A stretch of 64,000 nucleotides of DNA from Paracoccaceae bacterium (GTDB lineage Bacteria > Pseudomonadota > Alphaproteobacteria > Rhodobacterales > Rhodobacteraceae). The translations under genes were made by a program, and so were the position numbers. Location: positions 186,001-250,000 of the forward strand of contig JAIXZW010000007.1 of the NCBI GenBank assembly GCA_027489375.1, in the 5' to 3' direction. Below the pieces are notes generated by a model. The model saw only the letters and a list, made by a program, of their open reading frames with translations, ran no database searches and was not told the DNA's origin. Positions 8,982-18,511 of the stretch are shown one piece after another. Each line of letters begins with the position of its first letter. Position 1 is the stretch's first letter.

Positions 8982-10054
8982 CAGCCCGCCTCCGCCGCAT
9001 CGGCGAAGCGGCCCAGCAAGGCCTCCTCGCAGCGCAGGTCGTCCTCGGCCTCTTCCGTATCCGCGCCACGCTCCGGCAGGGCCACCGCAGGCCCGCCCCC
9101 CGCCAGTCCATAGGCCGCACGCAGCACCGACATGACCGTTGCCACCCCTTCTTCGGTGACGTCCCGCAGGTTCTCCGCATAGAACCGCCCCCGCGCCGAG
9201 GCCGATGTGATGATCTCGTAGGACGGAAAGTAATCGACCCCCTCGTCCTCGGCCACGATCTCGTCGCAGGCGGCCCGCAGCACGGCCTTCGACCGCATGG
9301 TCGCCACCTCGACATGCGCGCCGCTCGCCGTCGCGGCCAGCGGCACGGGCGACACCGTCACCAGAAAGCGCAAGGCCGGATTGGCCGCCCGCGCCACGCC
9401 CATGAAATCGCGGAACGCGGCAACCGTCTCTGCCACCGTGTAATTGTGGAACACATGCCGCGCAGGGTCGTATTCGCCCCCCATGACACCCGGCGCCACC
9501 GGATAGACCGTGCCGCTTTCGCCATGCAGGAAGGCTTCGGTCAGGCCGAAGGTAAAGACGAACACATCCGCCGCCTCCCATGCCGCCCGCAGGCACGCCA
9601 GATGCCGCTGCCGCTGCCAGAGCACCTCCTCCGCCGTTTCCACGCCCGAAGGCTCGACCGAGGGGCGCTGCGCGTCGACGAAACGCGCACCAAGCCGCCA
9701 GACCGGATCGGCGGGTCGGAACCCCTCCCACGCCTCGCGGGCCAATTGCGCCAGATGCGCCGCGGTGTAGATATTGCCGTGACGGGCCGAAAACAGCCGG
9801 TAGCCGTGGTCCTTGGCCACCTTGTCCGAAACGAAATCGGGCACGGGTTCGGCGTCGATCACGCCCACCCCCGCCACGCGCAAGGCCCGTCCGACATGCT
9901 GGGCAAAGCACGACCCCGCCGTCGCCACCCGCATCTCCGGCACGATGGGGAAACGTGGCCGGAGCATCCCGCTCTCGGCAAAGGACGCCCGCCCCTCGAC
10001 CCCCGTCCGCCAATAGGCCCGCCGCTCCAGCTTCTGATAAGGCGAACGGGACAT
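8981..10054 (-). CDS. GSCFA domain-containing protein
   Basis: This 357-residue protein has the eponymous GSCFAQHVGRAL motif near residue 47. It continues with blocks typical of GSCFA proteins (YTAAHLAQL, FTFGLTEAF, FHNYTVAETVAAF, LVTVSPVPLAATA, DEGVDYFPSYEI). GSCFA domains are distantly related to SGNH hydrolases; the reaction is not known to me. The GSCFA and SGNH-like genes form a two-gene unit. The ATG at 10054 follows GGAGTGAGG, and three 12-bp repeats lie just upstream. Confidence 0.85.
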   Translation of the reverse strand: MSRSPYQKLERRAYWRTGVEGRASFAESGMLRPRFPIVPEMRVATAGSCFAQHVGRALRVAGVGVIDAEPVPDFVSDKVAKDHGYRLFSARHGNIYTAAHLAQLAREAWEGFRPADPVWRLGARFVDAQRPSVEPSGVETAEEVLWQRQRHLACLRAAWEAADVFVFTFGLTEAFLHGESGTVYPVAPGVMGGEYDPARHVFHNYTVAETVAAFRDFMGVARAANPALRFLVTVSPVPLAATASGAHVEVATMRSKAVLRAACDEIVAEDEGVDYFPSYEIITSASARGRFYAENLRDVTEEGVATVMSVLRAAYGLAGGGPAVALPERGADTEEAEDDLRCEEALLGRFADAAEAG

Positions 10055-10065
10055 AGCCTCACTCC

Positions 10066-10106
10066 GACCGATACGGCGACCGATACGGCGACCGATACGG
10101 CGACCG
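10066..10106. repeat. 12-bp tandem repeats upstream of the GSCFA gene
   Basis: GACCGATACGGC is repeated three times with a further five bases, ending 11 bp before the GSCFA start codon. It is non-coding. Copy-number change would alter the spacing of promoter or leader elements. Confidence 0.85.
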
Positions 10107-10242
10107 CAACTCGCACCCCTTATCGGCGCGGAACGGGGCGCTGGTCAAATGCGATATGCGCCAAAGGCTGGCCGGACGCACCAAAGGCAGGCAGCGGCCC
10201 TTGGCCCTTGGCCCGCGCAGGACACTCCCCTCGGGGAATGCG

Positions 10243-10848
10243 TCACACCTTCCGCATCCAGAACTGGAGGGGCTTCACCGTCTCGCCCTCCTGCCCCACG
10301 TCCTTCCACGAAAACTCCGCCACCACGCCCTCCAGCGGCGCGTAGCCCCGCCCCAGCCAGAAGGCATCGTTGGTCCGGTAACGCGCAGGCCGCAACGGGT
10401 GGTCGTCGGGCCGCATCACCGAACAAAAGGCCACATGGCTCCGCCCCAAGCCCCGCGCATGCTCCTCGCGCAGGTCAAAGAAGCGATGCCCGATCCCCTT
10501 GCCGCGATATTCCGGCAACAGCACCGATTCCGCCCCGTAAAGGATATGCTCCAACGCCACGCCCCGCCCCGCAAAGGGCGCGGCAAAGGCCTCGGCATGG
10601 TCCTCCATCGGGGTCGAGGTCGACGCCCCCACCAGCACATCGCCGAAGAACGCCCCCACCAGCAGCGCCCCCGCCGAGTCGCGATAGGTCTGCAGATACT
10701 CGCGCTCGTAATCGAGCGAGCCGTCGTAAAGATAGGGCCAGTCGCGGAACACCGCGATCCGCAGCCGCGCCACATCGTCCAGCGCCGACTCCAGCGCCGC
10801 CCCCCGCAGCGCCCGCACCGTGATCCCCTCGGGCAGCGCGCGCGTCAT
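10243..10848 (-). CDS. GNAT family N-acetyltransferase
   Basis: This 201-residue protein has the acetyl-CoA-binding motif A region around LLPEYRGKGIGHRFFDLREEHA (residues about 108-130), as in GNAT transferases. The substrate cannot be told from sequence. Its ATG overlaps the stop of the NTF2-like gene (ATGA at 10845-10848). It is last in a run of UPF0262, phosphatase, NTF2-like and GNAT. Confidence 0.8.
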   Translation of the reverse strand: MTRALPEGITVRALRGAALESALDDVARLRIAVFRDWPYLYDGSLDYEREYLQTYRDSAGALLVGAFFGDVLVGASTSTPMEDHAEAFAAPFAGRGVALEHILYGAESVLLPEYRGKGIGHRFFDLREEHARGLGRSHVAFCSVMRPDDHPLRPARYRTNDAFWLGRGYAPLEGVVAEFSWKDVGQEGETVKPLQFWMRKV

Positions 10849-11255
10849 GCGGAAACCTGCGCGATCCAGTCGTTCAGGTTGTAGAACGTCGTCACCCGCG
10901 CGATCTTCCCGCCCCGGATCTCGAAGAACCCGCCCGCAGGCAGGATGTAACGCTGCCCTTTCGCCTCGGGCAGACCCGGATCGGTCCTGAGGTATTCGCC
11001 ATGCACCACGAATTCCGCCGCGCCCCGCGTGCCGTCGTCATTGGCAAAGACCACCAGCTCCTTCAACGCCTCGCGGTAGCTCACCCCCATATGCCCGCAG
11101 AATTCCGCGAACTTCGCCCGCCCCCGCCGGATGCCGCCCTCGTTCACGCGGTGCTCCACATCCTCGGCCACGCAATCGAGCATGCCCGCGGCATCGCCCG
11201 CATTGAAGGCCGCGTAATAGCGCCCGATCAGGGCGATGGCGTCACTCCGGCTCAT
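10845..11255 (-). CDS. NTF2-like/SnoaL-type polyketide-cyclase-fold protein
   Basis: This 136-residue protein has the pattern of the NTF2-like cone fold (IGRYYAAFNAGDAAGMLDCV at the start, then a C-terminal IRGGKIARVTTFYNLNDW). The fold covers ketosteroid-isomerase-like enzymes and ligand-binding proteins; no specific function can be assigned. Four-base overlaps on both sides (ATGA) place it inside an operon with the phosphatase and the GNAT gene. Confidence 0.75.
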   Translation of the reverse strand: MSRSDAIALIGRYYAAFNAGDAAGMLDCVAEDVEHRVNEGGIRRGRAKFAEFCGHMGVSYREALKELVVFANDDGTRGAAEFVVHGEYLRTDPGLPEAKGQRYILPAGGFFEIRGGKIARVTTFYNLNDWIAQVSA

Positions 11256-11728
11256 GTCTTTTCACCCTCTTCCAGCGGCGGCCCGAACCGCGCGATCATC
11301 CGCTCCCTGATCTGGTCCCGCGCCTGACGGTATGCGGCAAGCTTGGCCTCCCGCGTCTCGCCCAGCCCCGTGGGATCAAGGATCGGCCAGTATTCTACGT
11401 CGAGATGGTAAAAGCGGGTCAGCTCCAGCGCCATTCTCTGGCTCGCGGGCGACAAGGCGACGATAAGATCGAACTGGCTCAGATCATCGCCCCATTCCTG
11501 CATCTCCTCGAAGGACCGGCTGCGATGCCGCGCCAATTCGATGCCCAGCTCCTGACAGACGGCGATGGAAAAGCCGTCCACCTCCATGTCATTCCTCACG
11601 CCCGCCGATTGGACATAGGCCTTCTGGCCATACATCTTCTTCATCAGCCCTTCGGCCATGGGCGAACGGACCGCGTTGTGGTCACAGCAGAACAGAACCG
11701 AATTCGGAAAGCCCTGCCCCAAGATCAA
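11252..11728 (-). CDS. low-molecular-weight protein tyrosine phosphatase family protein
   Basis: The catalytic loop CDHNAVRS fits the CX5R(S/T) signature near the N-terminus, and ILDPTG supplies the general-acid Asp near residue 125. Enzymes of this group dephosphorylate proteins, and related ones reduce arsenate. The longer frame upstream has no family resemblance. The best start is the TTG at 11728, which overlaps the UPF0262 stop as TTGA and yields about 158 residues; this start is inferred. Linkage to UPF0262 is common in alphaproteobacteria. Confidence 0.75.
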   Translation of the reverse strand: MILGQGFPNSVLFCCDHNAVRSPMAEGLMKKMYGQKAYVQSAGVRNDMEVDGFSIAVCQELGIELARHRSRSFEEMQEWGDDLSQFDLIVALSPASQRMALELTRFYHLDVEYWPILDPTGLGETREAKLAAYRQARDQIRERMIARFGPPLEEGEKT

Positions 11729-12204
11729 CCCCAATGCAGAACGCAGATCAGGGTGAACAGGCGGCGGGCGGTGTCGGTATCGACCTCGGCCTTTCCCTCC
11801 AGCCGCTCCTGCAACACCCGCGCGCCCTCGTTGTGGATGCCGCGCCGCGCCATGTCGATCGCCTCGATCTGGCTGGGAGGCAGGCGCTTGACCGCCTCGA
11901 AATAGCTTTCGCAAATCTGGAAGTAATCCTTCACCACCTGCCGGAACGGGCCGAGGCTCAGATGGAATTCCCCCACCTTCGTCTCGTCCTCGGTGGCGAT
12001 GTCAAAGACCAGCCGCCCCTCGCGGATCGCAAGGCCAAGGCGATAGGGTCCATCCGGCACCGCCCGCCCCTCGCGCACGGGCAGGGCGAAGCGGTTCTCC
12101 TCGAGAAGATCGAAGATCGCGACCCGCCGCTCCTGCTCGATTTCCGGCGTCGGACGGGCAAGGCCGCTTTCATCAATGTCGATATGGCAGATACGGTTGG
12201 TCAT
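11725..12204 (-). CDS. UPF0262 family protein
   Basis: This 159-residue protein matches the uncharacterised UPF0262 family of alphaproteobacteria (MTNRICHIDIDESG start, LGPFRQVVKDYFQICESYF middle, DMARRGIHNEGA). Function is unknown to me. It leads the run UPF0262, phosphatase, NTF2-like and GNAT. The ATG at 12204 is chosen because the family starts there; the frame runs further upstream without similarity. Confidence 0.85.
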   Translation of the reverse strand: MTNRICHIDIDESGLARPTPEIEQERRVAIFDLLEENRFALPVREGRAVPDGPYRLGLAIREGRLVFDIATEDETKVGEFHLSLGPFRQVVKDYFQICESYFEAVKRLPPSQIEAIDMARRGIHNEGARVLQERLEGKAEVDTDTARRLFTLICVLHWG

Positions 12205-12514
12205 GGGCGGCCCTTTCAACCCGTTGGTGATGCCCGACCCCAAAGAGCAGCGCAAGCGCCTTGGCCCCCGCCCGCCGCCGAAACTGCCGCCGAAACCGCC
12301 CCGCAGCCACCCCGAATCCCCCCGCCGCCGCCGCCCGTTGACCCGCCTTTCGCGGCAGCAGCCGCGCCACTGCACCCCCCGCTGTCTGAAAAGATCGTTT
12401 CAGCGCTTGCCCGATTGAACAAATGCGAGTCTACTCAAGTCACGAATGGCGGAAAACCGCCACGGTGAGTGAAGGTTCCAAACGACACGCACGACAACAA
12501 CAACGGGGAAGAAC
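12205..12514. other. intergenic region between UPF0262 and permease genes
   Basis: These 310 bp separate divergent genes. I see two small hairpins: CTGAAA/TTTCAG at 12387-12404, and TGGCGG-AAAA-CCGCCA at 12447-12462, the latter shortly before the permease ribosome binding site (GGGGAAG). No ORF or known riboswitch is recognised. Promoters for both directions should lie here. Confidence 0.5.
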
Positions 12515-14077
12515 ATGGCATCGGACAATTACACCGATCATGAGAAACACGAGGACATGAAGGTCCTCCACGGCATGGGCTACGCCCAGGAATTGCAACG
12601 CTCGATGTCGAAGTTCTCGAACTTCGCCATCTCCTTCTCGATCATCTGCATCCTCTCGGGGGGCATCAACTCGCTCGGTCAGGCAACCTCGGGCGCAGGC
12701 GGGGCGGCCATCGGCATCGGCTGGCCGATCGGCGTTCTGGTGTCGGGCGTCTTCGCGCTCGCTCTGGCGCAGATTTCCTCGGCCTATCCGACCGCAGGCG
12801 GCCTCTACCACTGGGGCTCGATCCTCGGGAACCGCTTCACGGGCTGGCTTTCTGCATGGCTGAACCTGCTCGGCCTCGTCACCGTTCTGGGCGCGATCAA
12901 CGTCGGCACCTATTATTTCTTCATGGGGGCATTCGGTGCGGGCTGGGGGCTGGAGGATACGCTGACCAACCGTGTGCTCTTCATGGCGGGGATCACGGGC
13001 CTTCAGGCGCTGATCAACCACATGGGGATCAAGCTCACGGCAAAGCTCACGGACTTTTCCGGCTACCTAATCTTTGCGACGGCGCTTTTGCTGACCGTGG
13101 CCTGCCTCGCCTCGGCGTCAAGCTTCGAGCTGAGCCGCCTCTGGACCTTTGGCAACTACACGGGGACCGAGGGCGCGTCGGGCGTCTGGCCTGTCGCCGT
13201 CGGGGGCGGGATGGCCTTCCTTCTGGGCCTCTTGCTGCCGGTCTACACCATCACCGGCTATGACGCCTCGGCGCATACGTCGGAAGAGACGATCAAGGCC
13301 GCCCATTCCGTGCCCTCGGGCATGGTGCATTCGGTGGTCTGGTCGGGCCTCTTCGGCTGGATCATGCTTTGCGCCTTTGTGCTGATGCTTCCGAACATGG
13401 ACGACGCCGCGAAACAGGGCTGGAACGTGTTCTTCTGGGCGATGGACGCGCAGATGAATCCGGTGCTGAAACAGGTGCTGTATGTGCTGATCTTCGTCTC
13501 GCAATTCCTGTGTGGTCTGGCGACGGTGACTTCGGTCAGCCGGATGCTCTTTGCCTTCAGCCGCGATGACGGGATGCCCATCGGCTCCAAGGCGCTGGCC
13601 ACGGTTTCGCCGAAATACCGCACGCCGGTCACGGCGATCTGGACGGGTTCGGTTCTGGCCACGCTCTTCGTCTGGCTGACCTCGGCCATCACCATCGCCG
13701 GAACGCCCGCCTATTCCATCGTGGTGTCCTGCACGGTGATCTTCCTGTTCCTGTCCTTTGCCGTGCCGATCGCGCTTGGCCTTTTCACCATCGGCGGGCC
13801 GAAATGGCCGACGATGGGGCCGTGGAACATCGGCATCGGCGCGTACAAGGTGGTGTCCGTGCTGTCGATCCTGTCGATGGCCCTGATCTTCTTCCTTGGC
13901 ATCCAGCCGCCGAACGACTGGGCGCTTGAAATCAGCCTCGGCTTCATCGTCCTTGCCCTGATCGTCTGGGTGCTGGTCGAGAACCGCCGCTTCAAAGGCC
14001 CGCCCATCGGGGACGAGATCGCCGCCCGCAAGGCCTCGATCGCCGCAGCCGAAGCCGCCGTGGGCGAAAAGGGCTGA
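12515..14077 (+). CDS. APC family amino-acid permease
   Basis: This 520-residue inner-membrane transporter has about twelve hydrophobic segments and the APC-superfamily opening SFSIICILSGGINSLG near residue 45, followed by SAYPTAGGLYHWGS. The pattern is that of the amino acid/choline transporter (GABA-permease-like) subgroup. A late segment GYDASAHTSEETIKA is also typical. The exact substrate is open. It stands alone, with a strong terminator 17 bp downstream. Confidence 0.85.
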   Translation: MASDNYTDHEKHEDMKVLHGMGYAQELQRSMSKFSNFAISFSIICILSGGINSLGQATSGAGGAAIGIGWPIGVLVSGVFALALAQISSAYPTAGGLYHWGSILGNRFTGWLSAWLNLLGLVTVLGAINVGTYYFFMGAFGAGWGLEDTLTNRVLFMAGITGLQALINHMGIKLTAKLTDFSGYLIFATALLLTVACLASASSFELSRLWTFGNYTGTEGASGVWPVAVGGGMAFLLGLLLPVYTITGYDASAHTSEETIKAAHSVPSGMVHSVVWSGLFGWIMLCAFVLMLPNMDDAAKQGWNVFFWAMDAQMNPVLKQVLYVLIFVSQFLCGLATVTSVSRMLFAFSRDDGMPIGSKALATVSPKYRTPVTAIWTGSVLATLFVWLTSAITIAGTPAYSIVVSCTVIFLFLSFAVPIALGLFTIGGPKWPTMGPWNIGIGAYKVVSVLSILSMALIFFLGIQPPNDWALEISLGFIVLALIVWVLVENRRFKGPPIGDEIAARKASIAAAEAAVGEKG

Positions 14078-14094
14078 CCTTTCCAAAAGATCGC

Positions 14095-14124
14095 AAAGGG
14101 CCGGAGGGAAACCTCCGGCCTTTT
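14095..14124 (+). terminator. Rho-independent terminator of the permease gene
   Basis: A 9-bp stem GGCCGGAGG/CCTCCGGCC (14099-14107, 14112-14120) with a GAAA loop is followed by TTTTC. Confidence 0.9.
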
Positions 14125-14143
14125 CTCCTGCCGGACGCCGAAG

Positions 14144-14188
14144 GCAAATTTCTCCGAAGAAATTTGCAAATTCGTTCCAACGAATTTG
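14144..14188. repeat. double-hairpin intergenic element, copy A
   Basis: GCAAATTTCT-CCGA-AGAAATTTGC (14144-14167) is followed, sharing one C, by CAAATTCGT-TCCA-ACGAATTTG (14167-14188). Both stems are perfect. The same architecture with different stem bases recurs at 20626 and 40964. Confidence 0.85.
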
Positions 14189-14321
14189 GTCCCTGTGCCG
14201 TGCCGCACCACAATCCCTTGCGCGGCGCGGTCTAACCCCCTAAACCCCCGTCAATTTGCGATTAGCACGAATCCACCACCCGCCGCATATCGCAGCGGGA
14301 TGGCACATGCGGGACAGGAAA

Positions 14322-17300
14322 ATGCCGAAAAGAACCGATATCTCCTCGATCATGATCATCGGCGCCGGTCCCATCGTCATCGGGCAAGCCTGCGAATTCG
14401 ACTACTCGGGCGCACAAGCCTGCAAGGCGCTGCGCGAGGAAGGCTACCGCGTCATCCTCGTCAACTCCAACCCCGCGACGATCATGACCGATCCGGGGCT
14501 GGCCGACGCCACCTACATCGAACCGATCACCCCCGAAGTCGTCGCCAAGATCATCGAGAAAGAGCGCCCCGACGCACTCCTTCCCACGATGGGCGGCCAG
14601 ACCGGCCTGAACACCGCGCTCGCCCTCGCCGACCTCGGCGTGCTTGAGAAATTCGGCGTCGAACTGATCGGCGCCAACCGCGAGGCCATCGAAATGGCCG
14701 AAGACCGCAAACTCTTCCGCGAAGCGATGGACCGCATCGGTCTGGAAAACCCCAAGGCCACGATCATCGCCGCCCCGAAACTCGCCTCGGGCAAATACGA
14801 CATCGCCGCAGGCATCCGCGAGGCGGTGGCGGCGCTCGACTACGTGGGCCTTCCCGCCATCATCCGCCCCGCCTTCACCCTCGGCGGCACGGGCGGCGGC
14901 GTCGCCTACAACCGCGACGATTACGAAGCCATCGTCAAATCCGGTCTCGAAGCCTCGCCGATGGCACAGGTGCTGATCGACGAATCCCTCCTCGGCTGGA
15001 AAGAATACGAGATGGAGGTGGTCCGCGACCGCAAGGACAACGCCATCATCGTCTGCGCCATCGAAAACATCGACCCGATGGGCGTCCACACCGGCGACAG
15101 CATCACCGTGGCGCCTGCCCTCACGCTGACCGACAAGGAATACCAGATCATGCGCAACGGCTCCATCGCCGTGCTGCGCGAGATCGGCGTGGAAACCGGC
15201 GGCTCCAACGTGCAATGGGCGATCAACCCCGCCGATGGCCGCATGGTCGTGATCGAGATGAACCCCCGCGTCTCGCGCTCCTCGGCGCTGGCGTCGAAAG
15301 CCACGGGCTTCCCCATCGCGAAAATCGCCGCCAAACTCGCCATCGGCTACACGCTGGACGAACTCGACAACGACATCACCAAGGTGACGCCCGCCTCGTT
15401 CGAGCCGTCCATCGACTATGTCGTCACCAAAATCCCGCGCTTCGCCTTCGAGAAATTCCCCGGCTCCGAACCCAACCTCACCACCGCGATGAAATCCGTG
15501 GGCGAGGTCATGGCAATCGGCCGCACCATCCACGAATCCCTGCAAAAGGCGCTCGCCAGCCTTGAAACCGGCCTCACCGGCTTTGACGAAATCGCCATTC
15601 CGGGCGCACCCGACAAGGCCGCGATCACCAAGGCGCTGACCCAGCAGACCCCCGACCGCATCCGCGTCATTGCCCAGGCCATGCGCCACGGCCTCTCGGA
15701 TGACGAAATCCAGGCCGCCACCGCCTTCGATCCGTGGTTCCTCGCCCGCATCCGCGAAATCATCGACATCGAGGCCGAGGTCCGCAAATCCGGCCTCCCC
15801 CTCGACGCCGCAGGCATCCGCCGCCTGAAAATGTATGGCTTCACCGACGCCCGCCTTGCCAAGCTGACGGGCCGCGACGAGGCACAGGTCCGCCGCGCCC
15901 GCCGCAACCTCGGCGTCACGGCGGTGTTCAAACGCATCGACACCTGCGCCGCCGAATTCGAAGCGCAAACCCCCTACATGTATTCCACCTACGAATCCCC
16001 CGTCATGGGCGATGTGGAATGCGAGGCCCGCCCCAGCACGGCGAAAAAGGTCGTCATCCTCGGCGGTGGCCCGAACCGCATCGGTCAGGGCATCGAATTC
16101 GACTATTGCTGCGTCCACGCCTGCTACGCCCTGACGGCGGCGGGCTATGAAACCATCATGGTCAATTGCAACCCCGAAACCGTGTCGACCGACTACGACA
16201 CCTCGGACCGCCTCTATTTCGAACCGCTGACGCTGGAACACGTGCTGGAAATCCTGCGCGTCGAACAGGAAAACGGCACCCTCCACGGCGTCATCGTGCA
16301 ATTCGGCGGCCAGACCCCGCTGAAACTCGCCAACGCCCTGCATGAAGAGGGCATCCCGATCCTCGGCACCACGCCCGACGCGATCGACCTCGCCGAAGAC
16401 CGCGAACGCTTCCAGCACCTCCTGCAATCGCTCAACCTGCGCCAGCCGCACAACGGCACCGCCCGTTCCCGCGACGAAGCCTTCGCCGTGGCGAAAGACG
16501 TGGGCTACCCGCTGGTGATCCGCCCCTCCTTCGTCCTCGGTGGTCGCGCGATGGAGATCGTGCGCTCCGACGAACAGCTCGAACGCTACATCACCACCGC
16601 CGTGAACGTCTCGGGCGACAGCCCCGTCCTGCTCGACAGCTACCTGTCCGGCGCCATCGAGGTTGACGTCGACGCGCTCTGCGACGGCACCGACGTCCAC
16701 GTCGCCGGCATCATGGAACATATCGAGGAAGCGGGCGTCCACTCGGGCGACTCGGCCTGCTGCCTGCCGCCGCACTCGCTTTCCACCGAAACCATCGCCG
16801 AACTGAAACGCCAGACCGTCATCATGGCCAAGGCGCTCAACGTCGTCGGCCTGATGAACGTGCAATTCGCCATCAAGGACGGCACGATCTACGTGCTCGA
16901 GGTGAACCCCCGCGCCTCGCGCACCGTCCCCTTCGTGGCAAAAGCGACCGACAGCGCCATCGCCTCCATCGCCGCACGGCTCATGGCGGGCGAGAAGCTG
17001 ACGAACTTCCCGCTCCGCGCCGCCTATCCCGCAGGCGTCGGCCCCGACAGCGCCCTGCCGCTGGCCGATCCGAACACGCTGGCCGACCCGATCACCCCGT
17101 GGTTCAGCGTCAAGGAAGCCGTCCTCCCCTTCGCCCGCTTCCCCGGCGTCGACCCGCTGCTCGGCCCCGAAATGCGCTCGACGGGCGAGGTGATGGGCTG
17201 GGACCGCAGCTTCGCCCTCGCCTTCCTCAAGGCGCAGATGGGCGCAGGCACCATGCTGCCGGAACAGGGCCGCGTCTTCCTGTCGGTCAAGGACATGGAC

Positions 17301-17651
17301 AAGACCGATGCACTGGCCAACGCCGCCCGCGACCTCGTCTCGATGGGGTTCGAGATCGTGGCGACCAAAGGCACCGGCGACTGGCTGAAAGCCCGGGGGA
17401 TCAAGGCCGAAGCCGTGAACAAGGTCTACGAAGGCCGCCCGAACATCGTTGACCGCCTCAAGAACAACGACATCGCCCTCGTCCTCAACACGACCGAAGG
17501 CACGCAAGCCATCAGCGACAGCCGCGACATCCGCCGCGTCGCGCTGATGGACAAGATCCCCTACTTCACCACCGCCGCCGCCTCCATTGCCGCCGTCGCC
17601 GCGATGAAGGCACGGGGCGAAGGCTACGGGGTGCGGACGTTGCAGGGCTAA
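14322..17651 (+). CDS. carB: carbamoyl-phosphate synthase large subunit
   Basis: This 1109-residue protein makes carbamoyl phosphate from bicarbonate, ammonia delivered by CarA, and two ATP, for pyrimidine and arginine synthesis. It shows the internal duplication of the family: two glycine-rich starts ([19 protein letters not shown] at residue 11 and [19 protein letters not shown] near 580), two ATP-grasp halves, and a C-terminal allosteric domain (last ~140 residues). The length is close to the usual 1070-1100. The ATG at 14322 follows ACAGGAAA and begins the normal MPKRTDI start. carA is not adjacent. Confidence 0.97.
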   Translation: MPKRTDISSIMIIGAGPIVIGQACEFDYSGAQACKALREEGYRVILVNSNPATIMTDPGLADATYIEPITPEVVAKIIEKERPDALLPTMGGQTGLNTALALADLGVLEKFGVELIGANREAIEMAEDRKLFREAMDRIGLENPKATIIAAPKLASGKYDIAAGIREAVAALDYVGLPAIIRPAFTLGGTGGGVAYNRDDYEAIVKSGLEASPMAQVLIDESLLGWKEYEMEVVRDRKDNAIIVCAIENIDPMGVHTGDSITVAPALTLTDKEYQIMRNGSIAVLREIGVETGGSNVQWAINPADGRMVVIEMNPRVSRSSALASKATGFPIAKIAAKLAIGYTLDELDNDITKVTPASFEPSIDYVVTKIPRFAFEKFPGSEPNLTTAMKSVGEVMAIGRTIHESLQKALASLETGLTGFDEIAIPGAPDKAAITKALTQQTPDRIRVIAQAMRHGLSDDEIQAATAFDPWFLARIREIIDIEAEVRKSGLPLDAAGIRRLKMYGFTDARLAKLTGRDEAQVRRARRNLGVTAVFKRIDTCAAEFEAQTPYMYSTYESPVMGDVECEARPSTAKKVVILGGGPNRIGQGIEFDYCCVHACYALTAAGYETIMVNCNPETVSTDYDTSDRLYFEPLTLEHVLEILRVEQENGTLHGVIVQFGGQTPLKLANALHEEGIPILGTTPDAIDLAEDRERFQHLLQSLNLRQPHNGTARSRDEAFAVAKDVGYPLVIRPSFVLGGRAMEIVRSDEQLERYITTAVNVSGDSPVLLDSYLSGAIEVDVDALCDGTDVHVAGIMEHIEEAGVHSGDSACCLPPHSLSTETIAELKRQTVIMAKALNVVGLMNVQFAIKDGTIYVLEVNPRASRTVPFVAKATDSAIASIAARLMAGEKLTNFPLRAAYPAGVGPDSALPLADPNTLADPITPWFSVKEAVLPFARFPGVDPLLGPEMRSTGEVMGWDRSFALAFLKAQMGAGTMLPEQGRVFLSVKDMDKTDALANAARDLVSMGFEIVATKGTGDWLKARGIKAEAVNKVYEGRPNIVDRLKNNDIALVLNTTEGTQAISDSRDIRRVALMDKIPYFTTAAASIAAVAAMKARGEGYGVRTLQG

Positions 17652-17660
17652 GGAACGCCG

Positions 17661-17691
17661 CCACTCTCCCCGACATGGGGGGAGAGTGGCC
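17661..17691. terminator. hairpin between convergent carB and BrnA-like gene
   Basis: A perfect 12-bp stem (GCCACTCTCCCC, 17661-17672, with GGGGAGAGTGGC, 17680-17691) lies between two converging genes. There is no U-run, so its terminator role is likely but not certain. Confidence 0.5.
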
Positions 17692-17720
17692 CACGGCGCG
17701 GCCGGGGTCGGCTTCAACCC

Positions 17721-18188
17721 TCACTCCAACCGCTTCATCCGCAACGCCTCGGCCAGCAGCGCCCGCTTTTCCGCCTCCAGCGCCTCCAGCCTCGGCTTGC
17801 CTCCCTCCAGACCCTGCACCAGCGCGCCCCAGACCGGCCGCTCGCCCGCGAACTCGGTTTGCGACCGCAGGAACCACGGGTCCGTCTCGCCCCCGCGCAC
17901 CACGCCAGCCAGTCGCGCATGCATGTAGGACCGCAGCACCTCGTTCATGCGCGGCCCGTGCCCCGGACCCATCGACTTGAAAAAGCGGACCACATCCTCG
18001 TCGATCCCCAGCGTCATGCGCAGCTTCGCCTTGGGATGGCGGCGCTTGGCGATCTCGTGCCATTCCTCGGGAACGCGGCTCGTCGCCTCGATCGTATGGT
18101 GCAGGTCCCATTCCAGCCGCCGCATCGCATCGGCCATGTAATGGTAATGCTCCGCCTGCCGCCCCTTCAGCTTCTTCAGATCGACCAT
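17721..18188 (-). CDS. BrnA-antitoxin-like (DUF4415-type) protein
   Basis: This 155-residue protein has a central segment (about residues 62-92: KLRMTLGIDEDVVRFFKSMG, then MNEVLRSYMHARL) with the strand-helix-helix pattern of BrnA-type ribbon-helix-helix antitoxins. Flanking charged helices extend it well beyond the typical BrnA length. No BrnT toxin gene is adjacent, so it is probably a stand-alone regulator or orphan rather than half of a toxin-antitoxin pair. The ATG at 18188 has GGGGGGCAGG directly upstream; a TTG nine codons earlier is less likely. Confidence 0.55.
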   Translation of the reverse strand: MVDLKKLKGRQAEHYHYMADAMRRLEWDLHHTIEATSRVPEEWHEIAKRRHPKAKLRMTLGIDEDVVRFFKSMGPGHGPRMNEVLRSYMHARLAGVVRGGETDPWFLRSQTEFAGERPVWGALVQGLEGGKPRLEALEAEKRALLAEALRMKRLE

Positions 18189-18304
18189 CCTGCCCCCCGC
18201 ACCTGCCCGCGCCAACCCTGCCAGCCAAGGATGAATCCGCCGTTAACCCACCGTTTGCAGCGTCTGCATCACCTGTGCATCCGCGCCGCTCCGGAAAGCA
18301 TCGC

Positions 18305-18333
18305 TTGACACGGGGGCGGAAAACCCCCATCTG
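18305..18333 (+). promoter_or_regulatory. sigma-70-like promoter upstream of structured RNA and rhlE
   Basis: A consensus -35 box TTGACA (18305-18310) is followed after 17 bases by CCATCT, a poor -10 box. The perfect -35 box in an otherwise GC-rich gap suggests a promoter about 200 bp upstream of rhlE. Confidence 0.45.
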
Positions 18334-18337
18334 CCCC

Positions 18338-18480
18338 CCATGTCCGCCCTCCGCTGCCGCGTGAGCAGCCCCCGACGGGGAGCCAGACCGGACCAAAGGT
18401 TCCCACCTTCACGCAGGGGTTCCGCGCTGGGCTTTCGCCCGCGCCCTACCTGCAACCGCCGCACTCCGCGGCCCCTTTGC
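18338..18480 (+). ncRNA. candidate structured RNA or long leader (6S-like?) upstream of rhlE
   Basis: Between the TTGACA box and rhlE lies a stretch rich in nested pairings. GCAGG (18413-18417) can pair with CCTGC (18449-18453) around an inner hairpin GGGC-TTTC-GCCC flanked by GCGC arms. GGACC-AAA-GGTTCC and AAGGT-TCCC-ACCTT are competing hairpins, and GCCGCG (about 18356) can pair with CGCGGC (about 18468). The overall look, a long imperfect rod with open centre, recalls alphaproteobacterial 6S RNA, but I cannot confirm that. It may equally be a long 5' leader of the helicase mRNA. Ends are approximate. Confidence 0.35.
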
Positions 18481-18511
18481 CCATTCGCATATGGGCAGGA
18501 AAGACAGACAT

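Noticed and set aside
14262-17717. A 1151-codon open frame antisense to carB
   Set aside because: It mirrors carB codon structure in high-GC DNA. The translation is low-complexity (Gly, Asp, Val, Phe and Glu rich) with no domains, and carB is unmistakable.
17721-18188. A BrnT/BrnA toxin-antitoxin module
   Set aside because: Only the BrnA-like protein is present. The neighbouring genes are carB and rhlE, and no small toxin frame lies within reach.
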